NCBI GenBank assembly: GCA_029204225.1
Contig: CM055092.1
Span: 61,497,279-61,561,278 of the forward strand
Direction: 5' to 3'
DNA length: 64,000 bases
DNA from: Diphasiastrum complanatum
Lineage: Eukaryota > Streptophyta > Lycopodiopsida > Lycopodiales > Lycopodiaceae
The notes under the pieces were generated by a model. That model searched no databases and was not told the DNA's origin. It worked only from the letters and a program-made list of their open reading frames with translations. The translations under genes and the position numbers were made by a program. This document shows positions 12,364-23,010 of this stretch, piece after piece; positions within the stretch are counted from its first letter, which is position 1; each line of letters begins with the position of its first letter.

Positions 12364-13860
12364 GTATCCCCCACCAAAACTGGTGGCGGTCCCACAACAC
12401 TTGCGAGATGCAGTTACTGTGGGCTTTTATTTGCTTCACGTCAAATCTTTATTAAATGATATTGCACTTTCTCCATAAAAGCGAGTCGGGCAGTGTTGAA
12501 ATATAAATCTTGCGGAAAAAAACAACGGTGGGCTCTGGCAATCCACTTTGAGGTCGTCCAGGCTGTGAACCGAGATTCCCATGAGCCTCCCATCATTGCT
12601 GCACGGAAATACAATCTAGCCACCGGCAGCTGATCCCTAATGGCTTATTCGGATTGAATGCCAAAGGAGGAAGGCAATCATCCCATCGCATTGCCACGGA
12701 TACCAATAGAGTCAAATCTTTTGCAAAGAGCATTGATTGCCTCACGGTGGGATCAAGACAGTGTATATACTCCCACTGGTATGCTTGTAATGCCTGGTGG
12801 AAATCCACTGAAATTTTCCAACTATAAGGTTGGTGGATGATTGGCCAGTTTGGCGTATGGATAGTAATTTTGTACATGGCCAATCCCAAATCCTTCCACT
12901 TATTTATGCGCAGCATCGGGACGTATTGTGGATCTACGCGCAATTGGCGAGGGCTGGCCACATAACTCCTGATGGATTTTGGAGTTTTCTCAAAAATTGT
13001 AACTCTCCAGGCTGGTTGCTCTCCCAATGCGGGTAGCATAGTACAATGTGAAAGAGTCTTTTCAAAACAAGATATCAAAAAGATGTAAGAAGGACTAGAC
13101 TACTTATAGAAACTATGGACTCCATTGAAAGCTAATAAATGTTGAGCTACATCTAGTGCTCGAGATATGGAAAGAAAGCAAAGACACGTGTATTATTAGT
13201 AGTAGAGTTGAAATTTATAAGACAACTCATTAATATTTGTCTTTTCATGAATATTACTCTAATTAGTAAAGCTTATCCTTTGATTCTTATGTTACGACAT
13301 AAATACTTGTGCCTTAAAAAAACTAAACTCGTTTAAAACTATGTTGCCAAATGGAGAGTTTCGATTCACAATGCATTTTCTCTAAGAAGATGTTGCTACA
13401 ATGTTTATGAAACATGTGAATGCTATGATTTTATGTCCTTCTAGTTTAAAAAAATAGTCCAAAATGTGTTATGAATGTTCTCTCATAAAATCAATGTTTT
13501 TTCTTTGCATAGCGTTAAATACAACTATATGCAACCGTTGCTACATTTTTCTTAACAATGAAACTAGCGATGTGAGCCCGCAAGTTTGCAGGTGGGCAGG
13601 CGTTTTGGGTGGGCAAGGCAGGGTTTTCGGCGAGTGGGCAAAGGGGAGGGTTTTGGGTGGGTCGGCAAAAGGGAGGGTTAAAAATTTGAAAAATGGGGAG
13701 TTTTTTTTTTCTGGGTAGGGTCAAGCTGCCCGTGGGGCAGCGCGACCGCCGCCCAAAAAAAAAAAAACCATGAAGCAAAATTCCAAAAAAAGGGGTTGCA
13801 GTTTGGGTGATGAAAAACAAAAGATCAATTCACTAGATTTAGACTCTTTGCAACAGGACG
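12364..13860. other. Unassigned repeat DNA, including a G-rich stretch
   Basis: A 161-codon minus frame (13,078-12,593) is open but matches nothing I know. At 13,045-13,080 the plus strand reads CERVFSKQDIKKM-stop, resembling the conserved C-terminal 'CER.FS....IK' of hAT transposases, but only over 13 residues. From 13,565 to 13,760 the DNA is unusually G-rich on the plus strand (repeated GGGTGGGC and GGGAGGGTT), unlike its AT-rich surroundings. The evidence is too thin for a firm element call. Confidence 0.35.
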
Positions 13861-13871
13861 TACTCTCTCTC

Positions 13872-13908
<37 letters not shown>

Positions 13909-14170
13909 ATTATCACTAATTCTCCTCCCCCAAACGCTAATCTCAGACAAACCCTAACTTGTCACGCTTATTTATCTTGGAGGTCATGATTTGCAGAATT
14001 CCAGAACACTCATGGTATATATACCCTTTCAAAGTAAAGGACACTAGTTTTATAGGATAAATTGAAAGACGTGTCCATCAAACACACCTCGTTAGCTTGA
14101 GTTGGTCAAAACCCTAATCACATGTGGACCAATCAGAATGCACAAAACCCTTTTTGTCCATCATTGCTGA

Positions 14171-14213
<43 letters not shown>
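13861..14213. repeat. Two (CT)n tracts
   Basis: Pyrimidine tracts lie at about 13,861-13,909 (slightly interrupted) and 14,175-14,213. The DNA between them has no gene. Confidence 0.9.
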
Positions 14214-14215
<2 letters not shown>

Positions 14216-14364
14216 GGAATAATTTTTTAATTGTGACAAATTACTAATTAATTAGGCACATCAAAGTGTTTCGGCATGCAAGCCAACACCATGTCACAAG
14301 AGAGAATCATAGGTTTTATATTCCTATAGTGACAAATAACATCATTGTACTCTTGAAATATAAA

Positions 14365-14532
<168 letters not shown>

Positions 14533-14938
14533 TAATATGCATTGCAACCACTTATGGAGAAATTGTTTTTTAGATATTGGAATTATTATAAGAGCTAGTT
14601 TAGATAGATGGGATTGCGAAAGATTGAAACTTGAGTCAAGATGAGAAAGTCAAGTAGGGAACTTTCTTTGAGCCATCTATGGATGGAATTTGACATGTAA
14701 ATCACTTTATTCAGATAATGTTAGAGATGCCATGGATACAATGAATTATTCTAAATTTGCAATATTGCTATTTATGCATGGTAGATTCCTAAGCTTCAAG
14801 GGAATATCATTCTAATATCTACAATAAACATATGCACCATTTTAGTTATGTTTGCTAAAACCTAATTTGTAGTTTAAATACTACATTGAGAGGAGCCTTG
14901 CTTTGAAACTCGTAATGGATTCTTTGTGAGTATTCTGC

Positions 14939-15847
14939 TGTTGCGTCGGCGCCTCAAAGGGCGTTGGGACTTGAGCGGTTTCCCCAACACGCGCTTAAGT
15001 CTAACATTCATCTATCATGCACTTACGTAAAAGCCAACTCAGAAACGTAACAAGCTTAACCATTTAGACTTAAGAAAACTGGAATCCCAACCAACCCGAA
15101 AGCCAACTCAGAATCTGTCCCCAAAAGGTAACCAAAGGCAAAGACAAGCCACACATGAAACCCAAGGCATAGTGGTCGCCAAACTGACCAATTGGCATAG
15201 CGGCAAGCCACACGTCGATGACGAGGACCCTTAGGCGCCGGCGATGCAAAAAGGTTGTAGTAAGGGTCCTTCCACTTGGACCAGTCTCGGAGGCAAAACA
15301 GAAATGGTAATCGTCCCCAAGGATCAACTTTATTAGATTTGGAAGAGGTTACATTCATACATAGACTAACCGGTCTCGGGGCCACCAACACGTGCTGGGC
15401 ATTGTACCTGGCTCGTGCTGGTAGAGGGAGCTGAGACCTGGCGACTGGATTCCTGGCGCTGGTTGAGCTGCCCAAGTTTCTGTCTGCCGGACTCCCCCTA
15501 TAGTTCTGCTGTGATTCGGCGCACCCCCTCTATTCTGAAACATAGTGCTTTTTGGTAAAGCACGCTTTTTAGGACTTAGTTTTTATTTTGCTTATTAAGC
15601 TTGGCAGAATCAGTCTAGCTCCCGGACATGGGTCTCGGGAGCCGTCCCGGCGGTAGAATCAACTTGCTTCCTGACTAGGCCATGACTCGAGCTCCAGAGC
15701 TAGATCATGACTTGTGACTACTTGACTGGCTCACCACAGGTCAGAGGCTCAGTCCTTGACATTCTAACTTGCTCTGGGACCTTAGGGAGCGTCACCCCTT
15801 AGAGTCTTACAGGGCACGTTGGGTGCACTTGAGTCAGCTTTACAACA
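14939..15847 (-). repeat. 3' LTR of the chromovirus
   Basis: On the plus strand it runs from TGTTGCGTCGG to TTTACAACA, with 5-bp inverted ends (TGTTG/CAACA). It aligns end to end with 20,062-20,970. Open frames inside it (such as 15,475-15,056) also occur in the partner LTR but have no known protein and are treated as noncoding. Confidence 0.95.
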
Positions 15848-15858
15848 TCCTCCCCTCG
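15848..15858 (-). other. Polypurine tract of the chromovirus
   Basis: The minus strand reads CGAGGGGAGGA immediately before the 3' LTR. This is the expected site and composition for plus-strand DNA priming. Confidence 0.85.
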
Positions 15859-16088
15859 TTTGAAAAAGCTGATGTCCTCATCAGGGCCAAACTAGACCTA
15901 GGACGTATGGCACAGGCTTAATTCACCGGCCTTAACAACTTTGAATTAAAAAATACATTGGCAGTAGCACAGGAAAAGTGTAGATAAAGTTCACTTACGT
16001 AAAACCTGTGTAAAGCTGCAAGTGATTTATTGACAAACTTAAGAAAGATACCTGGAAGTTCCTTGAACTTCAGAATGGCCATGAATGT

Positions 16089-16376
16089 TTATGTAGGAGG
16101 CATGCCGCCAGGTAGTGCTTTGTGTGCCGATATGGGAAAACGGCTATTGCATTGGTTCTTCTGCAGATAATCTGCCGGTACTTCAGGGGCTCCCTCCTTA
16201 AGTTTGTCTTCGTACTCCCAAGAAGCCTCAATGAGTGGAGCCCGTAGCCACTTCACTAGATATTCACGTTGAATGCCAGTTCGCTTTCTATGTGTCAAAA
16301 TTTGTTATGGTACAAGCTGCCTCTTCGTATCATCAAGTGTCGTTGGTGGGTGACGGAGTTCGTGTTGCCGATCAAA
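16089..16376 (-). pseudogene. Chromodomain at the end of chromovirus pol
   Basis: The frame encodes REYLVKWLRAPLIEASWEYE, a chromodomain core (YLVKW, then SWE). In chromoviruses this domain sits after integrase and is thought to steer insertion to particular chromatin. It is in the same frame as integrase but separated from it by TGA at 16,377-16,379 and TAA at 16,305-16,307. The polyprotein stop is TAA at 16,089-16,091. This domain places the element among chromoviruses; I cannot choose a clade (Tekay, Galadriel, CRM or Reina) by eye. Confidence 0.85.
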
Positions 16377-17603
16377 TCACTCATCTGGTTTGTACCGTTT
16401 GAGTAATGAGATATGAAACACATTGTGTATATCCAAGCTGGATGGCAGCGCCAATCGGTAAGCCACTGGGTTGATCTTCTTGGTGACATAATATGGCCCC
16501 GCATAAGGTTGAACGAACTTATGAGAGAAACCTTTTGGTAACGCAATGTTCTTTGTGTTCAGCCACACTTGATCATCTTCCTCAAATTCCAGTTCTCGTC
16601 GATGTGGGTTTACGTCAGCTGCCATACTTCTTTGGGACTGCTCTAAAAATGACTTCACCTCTGTCAGCTTTGTGTGCAACTCATTGATGAATTCCTCCAC
16701 AGTGGGTACTGGAGTTTCTTGCATGCCTGTAAGAAAAGAGCTTGGAACAATCGGTAGCTGACCATTGCTTATCTCGAAGGGTGCCCTTCCAGTAGATCTG
16801 TTCACTTGGTTGTTATGTGTAAACTCAAGAATATCCAAGTAGTTGACCCAATCGGATTGGTCCCAAGCGACATAATTTCATAAATATTGTTCAATCTGTC
16901 GATTGACTCTTTCCGTTTGCCCATCTGTCTGAGGGTGATATGTAGTGCTTAAATTCAGTCCAGTTCCCACGAGGCGAAATAGACAAGTCCAAAACTTTCC
17001 GACGAACTTGGTGTCTCGGTTAGAAATAATCGTTCTAGGCAGGCTGTGGTATTTGAAGACACATCTGAAAAATAACCTTGCCACTTTTTTAGCTGTCATT
17101 GAACTTTTAGTTGGTACCAGATGAACTTGCTTTGAAAAGTGGTCAACCACCACATGAATTGAGTCGAAGCCTTGGCACCGTGGTAGTTGAACAATAAAAT
17201 CCATGCTCACCGAATCCCATGGGTATGTTGGTACCGGTAATAGTTGGAGTAGTCCTGCTGGAGCTAGCGGTTCCACCTTCACTTGTTGACATGTCGGGCA
17301 TGTTTGCACATAGGATTCAACGTATGCCCACATACCTGGCCAATAGAAGCCTCTTTTGAGAAGTTTATACATGCGATTCACCCCTGGATGTCCGGCGGCT
17401 AGTACGTCATGATGTTCTCGCAAGACTTTCTTCCTCAGGTTGATGTTGTCTGGGACATATACTCTGCATTGTTTATAAACAACCATTTGATCTTTCCAAG
17501 TGAAATGTTTATGAGGCTTTCCCAGCTGGAATTCGATCATTAAGTCCTTCACCAACGCATCTGCACCATAATTCTCCCTGATTTCTTGGAGTAGGCCAAT
17601 CAC
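16377..17603 (-). pseudogene. Integrase of the chromovirus (broken)
   Basis: Integrase inserts the cDNA into the host genome. An HHCC zinc-binding region is visible (HHDVLAAGHPGVNRMYKLL, then CPTCQQ). The catalytic core has MDFIVQLP with the first Asp and YHPQTDGQTERVNRQ with the Glu. The usual second-Asp motif SDRD reads SNRDTKF, so that catalytic Asp appears changed to Asn. A TGA at 16,878-16,880 follows QIEQYL and splits the core from the C-terminal part, which ends LLKRYKPDE-stop. The frame matches RT, with no indel. Both the Asn and the stop argue against an active enzyme. Confidence 0.92.
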
Positions 17604-17633
17604 CTAACTTGTCACCGTTGCCATCAAGTGTTC

Positions 17634-19028
17634 CTATCTACTTAGTGCGTCCGCCACCACATTGTTCTTTCTCGCTGTGTGTACAATGTCTATATTGAAT
17701 TTTGAGAGAAAGTTTTGCCATCGCATTTGCTTTGGCGTGAGCATACCTTGGGATGGGAAGTACTTGAGTGATACATTATCAGTGAACGCCTTAAAGGGTT
17801 TTCTTGCCACATAATGTCTCCAATGCTCCACTGCTTGAACTACTGCGACCATTTCTTTTTCATGAGTTGGCCATCATGGCTCTACGTCACTCAATTTTTT
17901 TGAAAAATATGCAACAGGTTTTCCGTCTTGCATCAACACGGCCCCAATAACAAAGTTCGACGCGTCTGTATGTATTTCAAAAGGTTTGCTAAAGTCCGGT
18001 AAGACAAGGATGGGTTCTTGAGTGATCCGTCATTTTAGTTCTTGGAACGCTGTTTCACATTCCGGTGTCCATGTCATCTTCAGATGAGTCTTGGTCTGCT
18101 CCAACAGTGGTGCCACAATTTTGCTAAATGCATCAATGAATCTCCTGTAAAAGTTACATAAGCCCACAAAGGATTTGATGTCGTGAATAGTTTTAGGAGC
18201 CAACCAATCCAAGATAGTCTTGATCTTCTTAGGATCCATCCAAATTCGTCCGTAGCCTATAACATGTCCAAGGAAATCAACTTCCTCTGCCACAAATTCA
18301 CATTTTTCTCTTTTCGCGAACAAGTTGTTCTTCTTCAGTTGTTGGAGGACCGTCCTTAAATGTTTAATGTGATCTTTGAGGCTACGACTAAACACCAAGA
18401 TGTCGTCGATGTACACAATGACAAATTCATCGAAGCAGTCTTGAAAAATGTTGTTCATCAACGTGCAAAAAGTGGCTGGTGCATTTGTTAGACCGAACGG
18501 CATCACCCTGAATTCGTGGCTCCCATATCGTGTTCGAAAAGCCGTTTCGTGCTCATCGCCTTTAGCTATTCGAATTTGGTGATATCCAGATCTAAGATCT
18601 ATTCGGCTAAAATAGCTGGCGTGTTTGAGCTGGTTGAACAGGTCATCAATTCTAGGCATGGGATACTTGTTCTTGATGGTACCTTTGTTGAGCATGCGGT
18701 AATCCACACACATCTGCAGTGTCTTGTCCGCCTTTTCCACGAATAATACTGGGGCTCCAAAAGGCGAAGCACTGGGTCTAATGAATCCTTTGTCTATCAA
18801 TTCACCAAGTTCTCGTTTCAGTTCCACCAACTCTTCTTGGGACATCCTATAGGGTGCTCGTGAAGTTGGTTCTGTTCCTGGTACCAACTCAATCTTATGG
18901 TCCACTGGTCTTCGAGGAGGTAACTTAGCTGGGAGTTCTTCCGGAAACACATCGCTAAATTCCTCTAGCAAATTTGCCACCTCCTTTGGCAAGTTTTTCT
19001 GTTGTGTATTTTTCCCTTCTGGAACCTC
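17634..19028 (-). pseudogene. Reverse transcriptase and RNase H of the chromovirus (broken)
   Basis: RT copies the element RNA into DNA and RNase H removes the RNA strand. RT (18,992-18,030) is otherwise open and shows [54 protein letters not shown] and the catalytic YIDDILVFS. RNase H follows with HTDASNFVIGAVLMQ, THEKEMVAVVQAVEHWRHY, FTDN and VADALSR. In-frame stops interrupt it at 18,030-18,032 (TGA), 17,874-17,876 (TGA) and 17,634-17,636 (TAG), with another TAG at 17,604-17,606 before integrase. The first two sit where related proteins carry Arg, consistent with CGA to TGA changes. Confidence 0.95.
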
Positions 19029-19592
19029 TTAGCAGATACAAAGAAAGCACTTTGACCTTTTCCCTTTCGCCATGCTTTTAATCACAGATGCAGCAACCGG
19101 ATTTTGTTCAATATCGGTGCCCTTAGTGTTCCCTCCAGGCAGAGCTTTTGTCATACAGATCTGTCCCTTGTAATCCAAGAGAACCAAGTTTGAGCTCCTA
19201 CCCAAAACTGCAATACAATGTTCATTTAGCCAGGGAAGGCCCAAAATTACATCGAAGGCATCCATCTCTAAAATCAAAAAGCTAAGTTTAGCCTTCCATC
19301 TCCCAATTTGCACCGGGATGTTCAATGTTGCTTTGTCTGCGTCCAATGCTCCCTTTGATGTTTCTACCTTGAGCGTTGATGTTACATTTCTTGTCGGCAA
19401 GCTGAACTGTTCCACTACGCTCCTTGAAATATAGTTATGTGAAGCTCCGGAGTCGATCATGAAATCTGACTTCCTCCCCGCGATCTTTCCGGATAGGAAT
19501 AATAATCTTGAACCAATCTTGGGGGTTGCCCCATAGAAGCTCCTTTCCATACTTGTATGTCGTCCACCCACAAATGTAAATTCCTCCTTCAA
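19029..19592 (-). pseudogene. Aspartic protease region of the chromovirus
   Basis: The protease matures the gag-pol polyprotein. The catalytic motif is DFMIDSGASHNYISRS (Asp-Ser-Gly), followed by FDVILGLPWLNEH with the conserved ILG. The frame ends at TAA (19,029-19,031), which separates it from RT in the same frame. Upstream, an in-frame TGA lies near 19,610 and no gag or CCHC knuckle is present. The leftward limit given is the start of the open stretch, not a real start codon. Confidence 0.9.
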
Positions 19593-20047
19593 CTCCCAAC
19601 TAGATCAGATCACCTGGAAGAAGTTAAGCAACCAGGGGTTATTCAGGTCCAAACAAGCACACCACAAACGAACATACCAACCAAAGCAAACACGGAGGAT
19701 CTCTCTCAAGCCACATTCCACTTGAGACCGGATGTAGGACCTTTGCCTAGCCGCGCCTACTCAAATCTATCACAGAATTAGCCCACGGGGAAACATCCAT
19801 CCAACCATCCGTGCTTTCACCATTAAGCAGCACCTTGCCTCAGTCATGCCCCACCACTTTTTGGTCGATAGCCCTTACAGCTAAACGATCGGCAGCTATC
19901 CCGCACCGGCAGCTAACCACCCGTGCTTTACACCCAAATTCGAACAGCATCTCTGTATCAATAGGCAGCACCTTGCGCAATGGTTGTTCTGACAAATCCC
20001 AAAACGTGGCCATCCCTGTGAGACTTGCGTAGCTGACCGACTAGTCG

Positions 20048-20059
20048 GCTCTGATACCA
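20048..20059 (-). other. Primer-binding site (initiator Met tRNA)
   Basis: The minus strand reads TGGTATCAGAGC two bases inside the 5' LTR. This is complementary to the 3' end of plant initiator methionine tRNA, the primer of many plant LTR elements. The 450 bp between here and protease has no gag-like sequence. Confidence 0.95.
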
Positions 20060-20061
20060 CA

Positions 20062-20970
20062 TGTTGCGCTGGCGCCTCAAAGGGCACTGACACTTGAGTG
20101 GTTTCCCCAACACGTGCTTAAGTCTAACATTCATCCATCATGCACTTACGTAAAAGCCAACTCGGAAACGTAACAAGCTTAACCATTCAGACTTAAGAAA
20201 ACTAGAATTCCAACCAACCTGAAAGCCAACTCAGAATCTGTCCCCAAAAGGTAACCAAAGGCAAAGACAAGCCACACATGAAATCCAAGGCATAGTGGTC
20301 GCCAAACTGACCAATTGGCATAGCGGCAAGCCACACGTCGATGACAAGGACCCCTAGGCGCCGACGATGCAAAAAGGTTGTAGTAAGGGTCCTTCCACTT
20401 GGACCAGTCCCGGAGGCGAAACCGAAATGGTAATCATCCCCAAGGATCAACTTTATCAGATTTGGAAGAGGTTACATTCATACATAGACTGACCGGTCTC
20501 GGGGCCACCAACACGTGCTGGGCATTGTGCCTAGCTCGTGCTGGTAGAGGGAGCTGAGACCTGGCGACTGGATTCCTGGCGCTGGTTGAGCTGCCCAAGT
20601 TTCTGTCTGCTGGACTCCCCCTATAGTTCTGCTGTGATTCGACGCACCCCCTCTGTTCTGAAACATAGTGCTTTTTGGTAAAGCACGCTTTTTAGGACTT
20701 AGTTTTTATTTTGCTGATTAAGCCTGGCAGAATCAGTCTGGCTCCCGGACATGGGTCCCTAGAGCCGTCCCGGCGGCAGAATCAACTTGCTTCCTGACTA
20801 GGCCATGACTCGAGCTCCAGAGCTAGCTCATGACTTGTGACTACTTGACTGGCTCACCACAGGTCGGAGGGTCAGTCCTTGACGTTCTAACTTGCTCTGG
20901 GACCTTAGGGAGCGTCACGCCTTAGAGTCTTACAGGGCACGCTGGGTGCACCTGAGTCAGCTTTACAACA
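20062..20970 (-). repeat. 5' LTR of the chromovirus
   Basis: Plus-strand limits are TGTTGCGCTGG and TTTACAACA. It matches the 3' LTR in length with no net indel. Differences are dominated by C/T and G/A exchanges. Its outer edge adjoins target duplication TCTGC at 20,971. Confidence 0.95.
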
Positions 20971-21145
20971 TCTGCCCACTTTTTGGGCTCTTTAAAAAGC
21001 AGAAAATTTCACTGGCTTTTTTTAAAAAAAATTGACCAAAAAAAAATGCGCGTCAGTCTAAAGCCTACCATGTGGCAATTTTTGACTGGTTCAAAAAAAG
21101 TTGGACTGCAGATTATGCTTTAGGCGAGGCTCGGTACATAATATA

Positions 21146-21151
<6 letters not shown>

Positions 21152-21238
<87 letters not shown>
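21152..21238. repeat. (AG)n microsatellite
   Basis: About 43 AG units. The 250 bp around it has no gene. Just after it, at 21,276-21,296, lies a 21-bp copy of the sequence at 14,881-14,901 on the far side of the chromovirus. Confidence 0.95.
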
Positions 21239-21239
<1 letters not shown>

Positions 21240-21730
21240 CAATTGTGTCATCACCAATTGGCAATGCATGCATCACTACATTGAGAGGAGCCTTGCAAGA
21301 AAAGCATGTGCTACCAACCAAACCATGCCTCTACACACAACCATGATCTCATTTCGAAGAAAACCAACCACAATCCATGCTATATTACGTCCAAAATGCA
21401 ATCCTTCATGTCGTGTGGTGCTCATTCATTCAAGTTGCAACCCAATCTCAGCACGAGTTCTTTCTTAAAGTCCAACAGTGCTACGTTGGCAAGTCGGCTC
21501 CCCTCCAGAGCCCGTACTCCCAACACCCATATCCACAGTGTGGGTCGGTGGGTCGGGGTTTCCTTCTCTTGTAGATCCTCAGTTTTTGTGCGGTGGTGGA
21601 CAGGAGCCGAACTTGCGACCCAGCGACGGAGAGGAAAAGAAGTCCTAACCAACTCTCTACTTATTGCTTGTAGGACATGCTGCACCCAATGCGCCCACTC
21701 GTGCTGGCCATTTACCTTACAAACTTTGCA

Positions 21731-21738
21731 TATAAATA
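21731..21738 (+). promoter_or_regulatory. Possible TATA box of the MYB gene
   Basis: TATAAATA occurs in an AT-rich stretch about 1.28 kb upstream of the MYB start codon. CT-rich tracts typical of plant leaders follow from 21,990 to 22,100. If used, transcription would begin near 21,765 and leave a long leader that probably contains an intron. It is a candidate from position and composition only. Confidence 0.4.
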
Positions 21739-21764
21739 TAAATATCTATATATAATGAAAAGCA

Positions 21765-23010
21765 GAAACAGTGTGGAAAGTTGATTATCTCTTTATCTTA
21801 AAAGATCTACTATCTACCTCCACTCACCCATACGAACTGATAGCTGGCTGGCATGCATGGGCATGACATGGGACACTATGACTCATACCCACCACCATCC
21901 CTCATCATGCCATCAGCATCATGCCATTGGGGGGCCCGGGGGGGGGGGGGGGGGGATATGCCATTAGAAAGTTCAATAGCCGTCCATCTCTCTCTCTCTC
22001 TCTCTCGCTGTCTCTTTGTTTTTTTTAGTTCATTTTTGTCTCCATCTCTCTCTCTCTCTCTCTCTCTCGCTCGCTCGCTCGCTCTCGTCTTTTCTCTCTT
22101 TCCTTTTGCTTTTCTTGTGCTTTTGTGCTCTTCGACTTCCTTACGCGTAAGTGGGTGTGTGGTTTTGCTGTTGTTGTTGGCTCTGACTTCGTCTTCGCCA
22201 TCTATCCTGTCGATCTTGCGCTGCAGGCACGGCTGTTGGGCATTCTGTCGCATTATTATTACTCTTCCGCCTTCTCGCTACCACTCAACTTTTCCTTTAT
22301 TTTATTATTGGTTTTGCCCTTTCATAGACTTGCACATTCCGTCCCCCGGGGGGGCTCTTCATAGGTTTTGCTGATCTTGGGCGTCTTTTTTTCCGCAAGT
22401 TGTGAGATATCTATATTCTGTCGGTGATAGTCTGTGTACGCCAATGCGCTTGGGTGTCAACTTGTGATTGGAAAGTTTGAGCTTAGATCATTCAGTGCTG
22501 TAGGTTTTTCCTTTGACCTTATTCACACTTTACTGGTTCCAAGTTTTGAGAATTATTGGGGTTTCCTTTTCTTGGATATCCCGAATGCGACAAGCCCTTC
22601 CGCTGCTTTTGTACTAGTGTAACGTGACTTTTGGAAAATTCACATGGCTAATGGTTGCAGCTGCTTACTTTTTCCTCTTGATTTGTGATTTAATCGCTGT
22701 TGAGAGTCGAATGAATGACTCAGGGCTTCTGTTGTTCTGTTTTTGGTCCTCAAGATCTAGTGCTACTTGCATTGTTTGGGGTTCACCTGTAAGATCCATA
22801 TACGGGATTCCGTCTTGCTTGCCTTAATTTTTAGTTGGCTCGATCCTTCATTCTTAAAATCTCGTAGAATAGATTTTTCCCTCTTAATTTGTGTCTTTTA
22901 AGGAGCCAAGGACCTGCAATCATTTCCTCGACTTTCTGATTGATAAACGGTTGAAGCGTTTATCAAATCGAGTGTCCATTTTGTTACTTTGTTTAGATTA
23001 CTCAGCCAAA
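21765..23010 (+). other. Probable MYB 5' leader region
   Basis: Contains a G6-C3-G18 run (21,929-21,955), two CT-rich tracts (21,990-22,010 and 22,045-22,080) and several upstream ATGs. The largest upstream frame (21,853-22,374) is mostly Ser/Leu from CT repeats and is not credible. A leader intron is likely, with a possible acceptor at GCTGCAG near 22,226, but the exact splice sites cannot be fixed. Confidence 0.4.

Larger units (their letters stand above)
14939..20970 (-). mobile_element. Complete Ty3/gypsy chromovirus lacking gag
   Basis: A 6,032-bp element on the minus strand. The LTRs are both 909 bp (20,062-20,970 upstream, 14,939-15,847 downstream). Target duplications TCTGC lie at 14,934-14,938 and 20,971-20,975. 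An initiator-Met primer site follows the 5' LTR and a GAGGGGAGGA tract precedes the 3' LTR. Domain order is protease, RT, RNase H, integrase, chromodomain: Ty3/gypsy order with a chromovirus tail. Only about 470 bp separates the primer site from protease, too little for gag, so gag is deleted. The LTRs differ at about 40-45 positions by eye (near 5%), mostly transitions. It lies about 2 kb upstream of the MYB start codon. Confidence 0.95.

Noticed and set aside
12593-13078. 161-codon minus frame
   Set aside because: No recognisable motif; the opposite strand at 13,045-13,080 shows a weak hAT-like motif, so the minus frame may be a shadow.
15056-15475. 139-codon frame inside the chromovirus LTR, partly repeated at 20,202-20,450
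   Set aside because: It lies in both LTRs as a consequence of LTR identity; no protein similarity and no coding tradition in these LTRs.
18516-18746. Plus-strand frame opposite RT
   Set aside because: Antisense shadow of the minus-strand RT domain.
21853-22374. 173-codon frame upstream of the MYB start
   Set aside because: Mostly Ser/Leu from CT repeats and Gly from a G run; more likely leader or intron sequence than an upstream gene.
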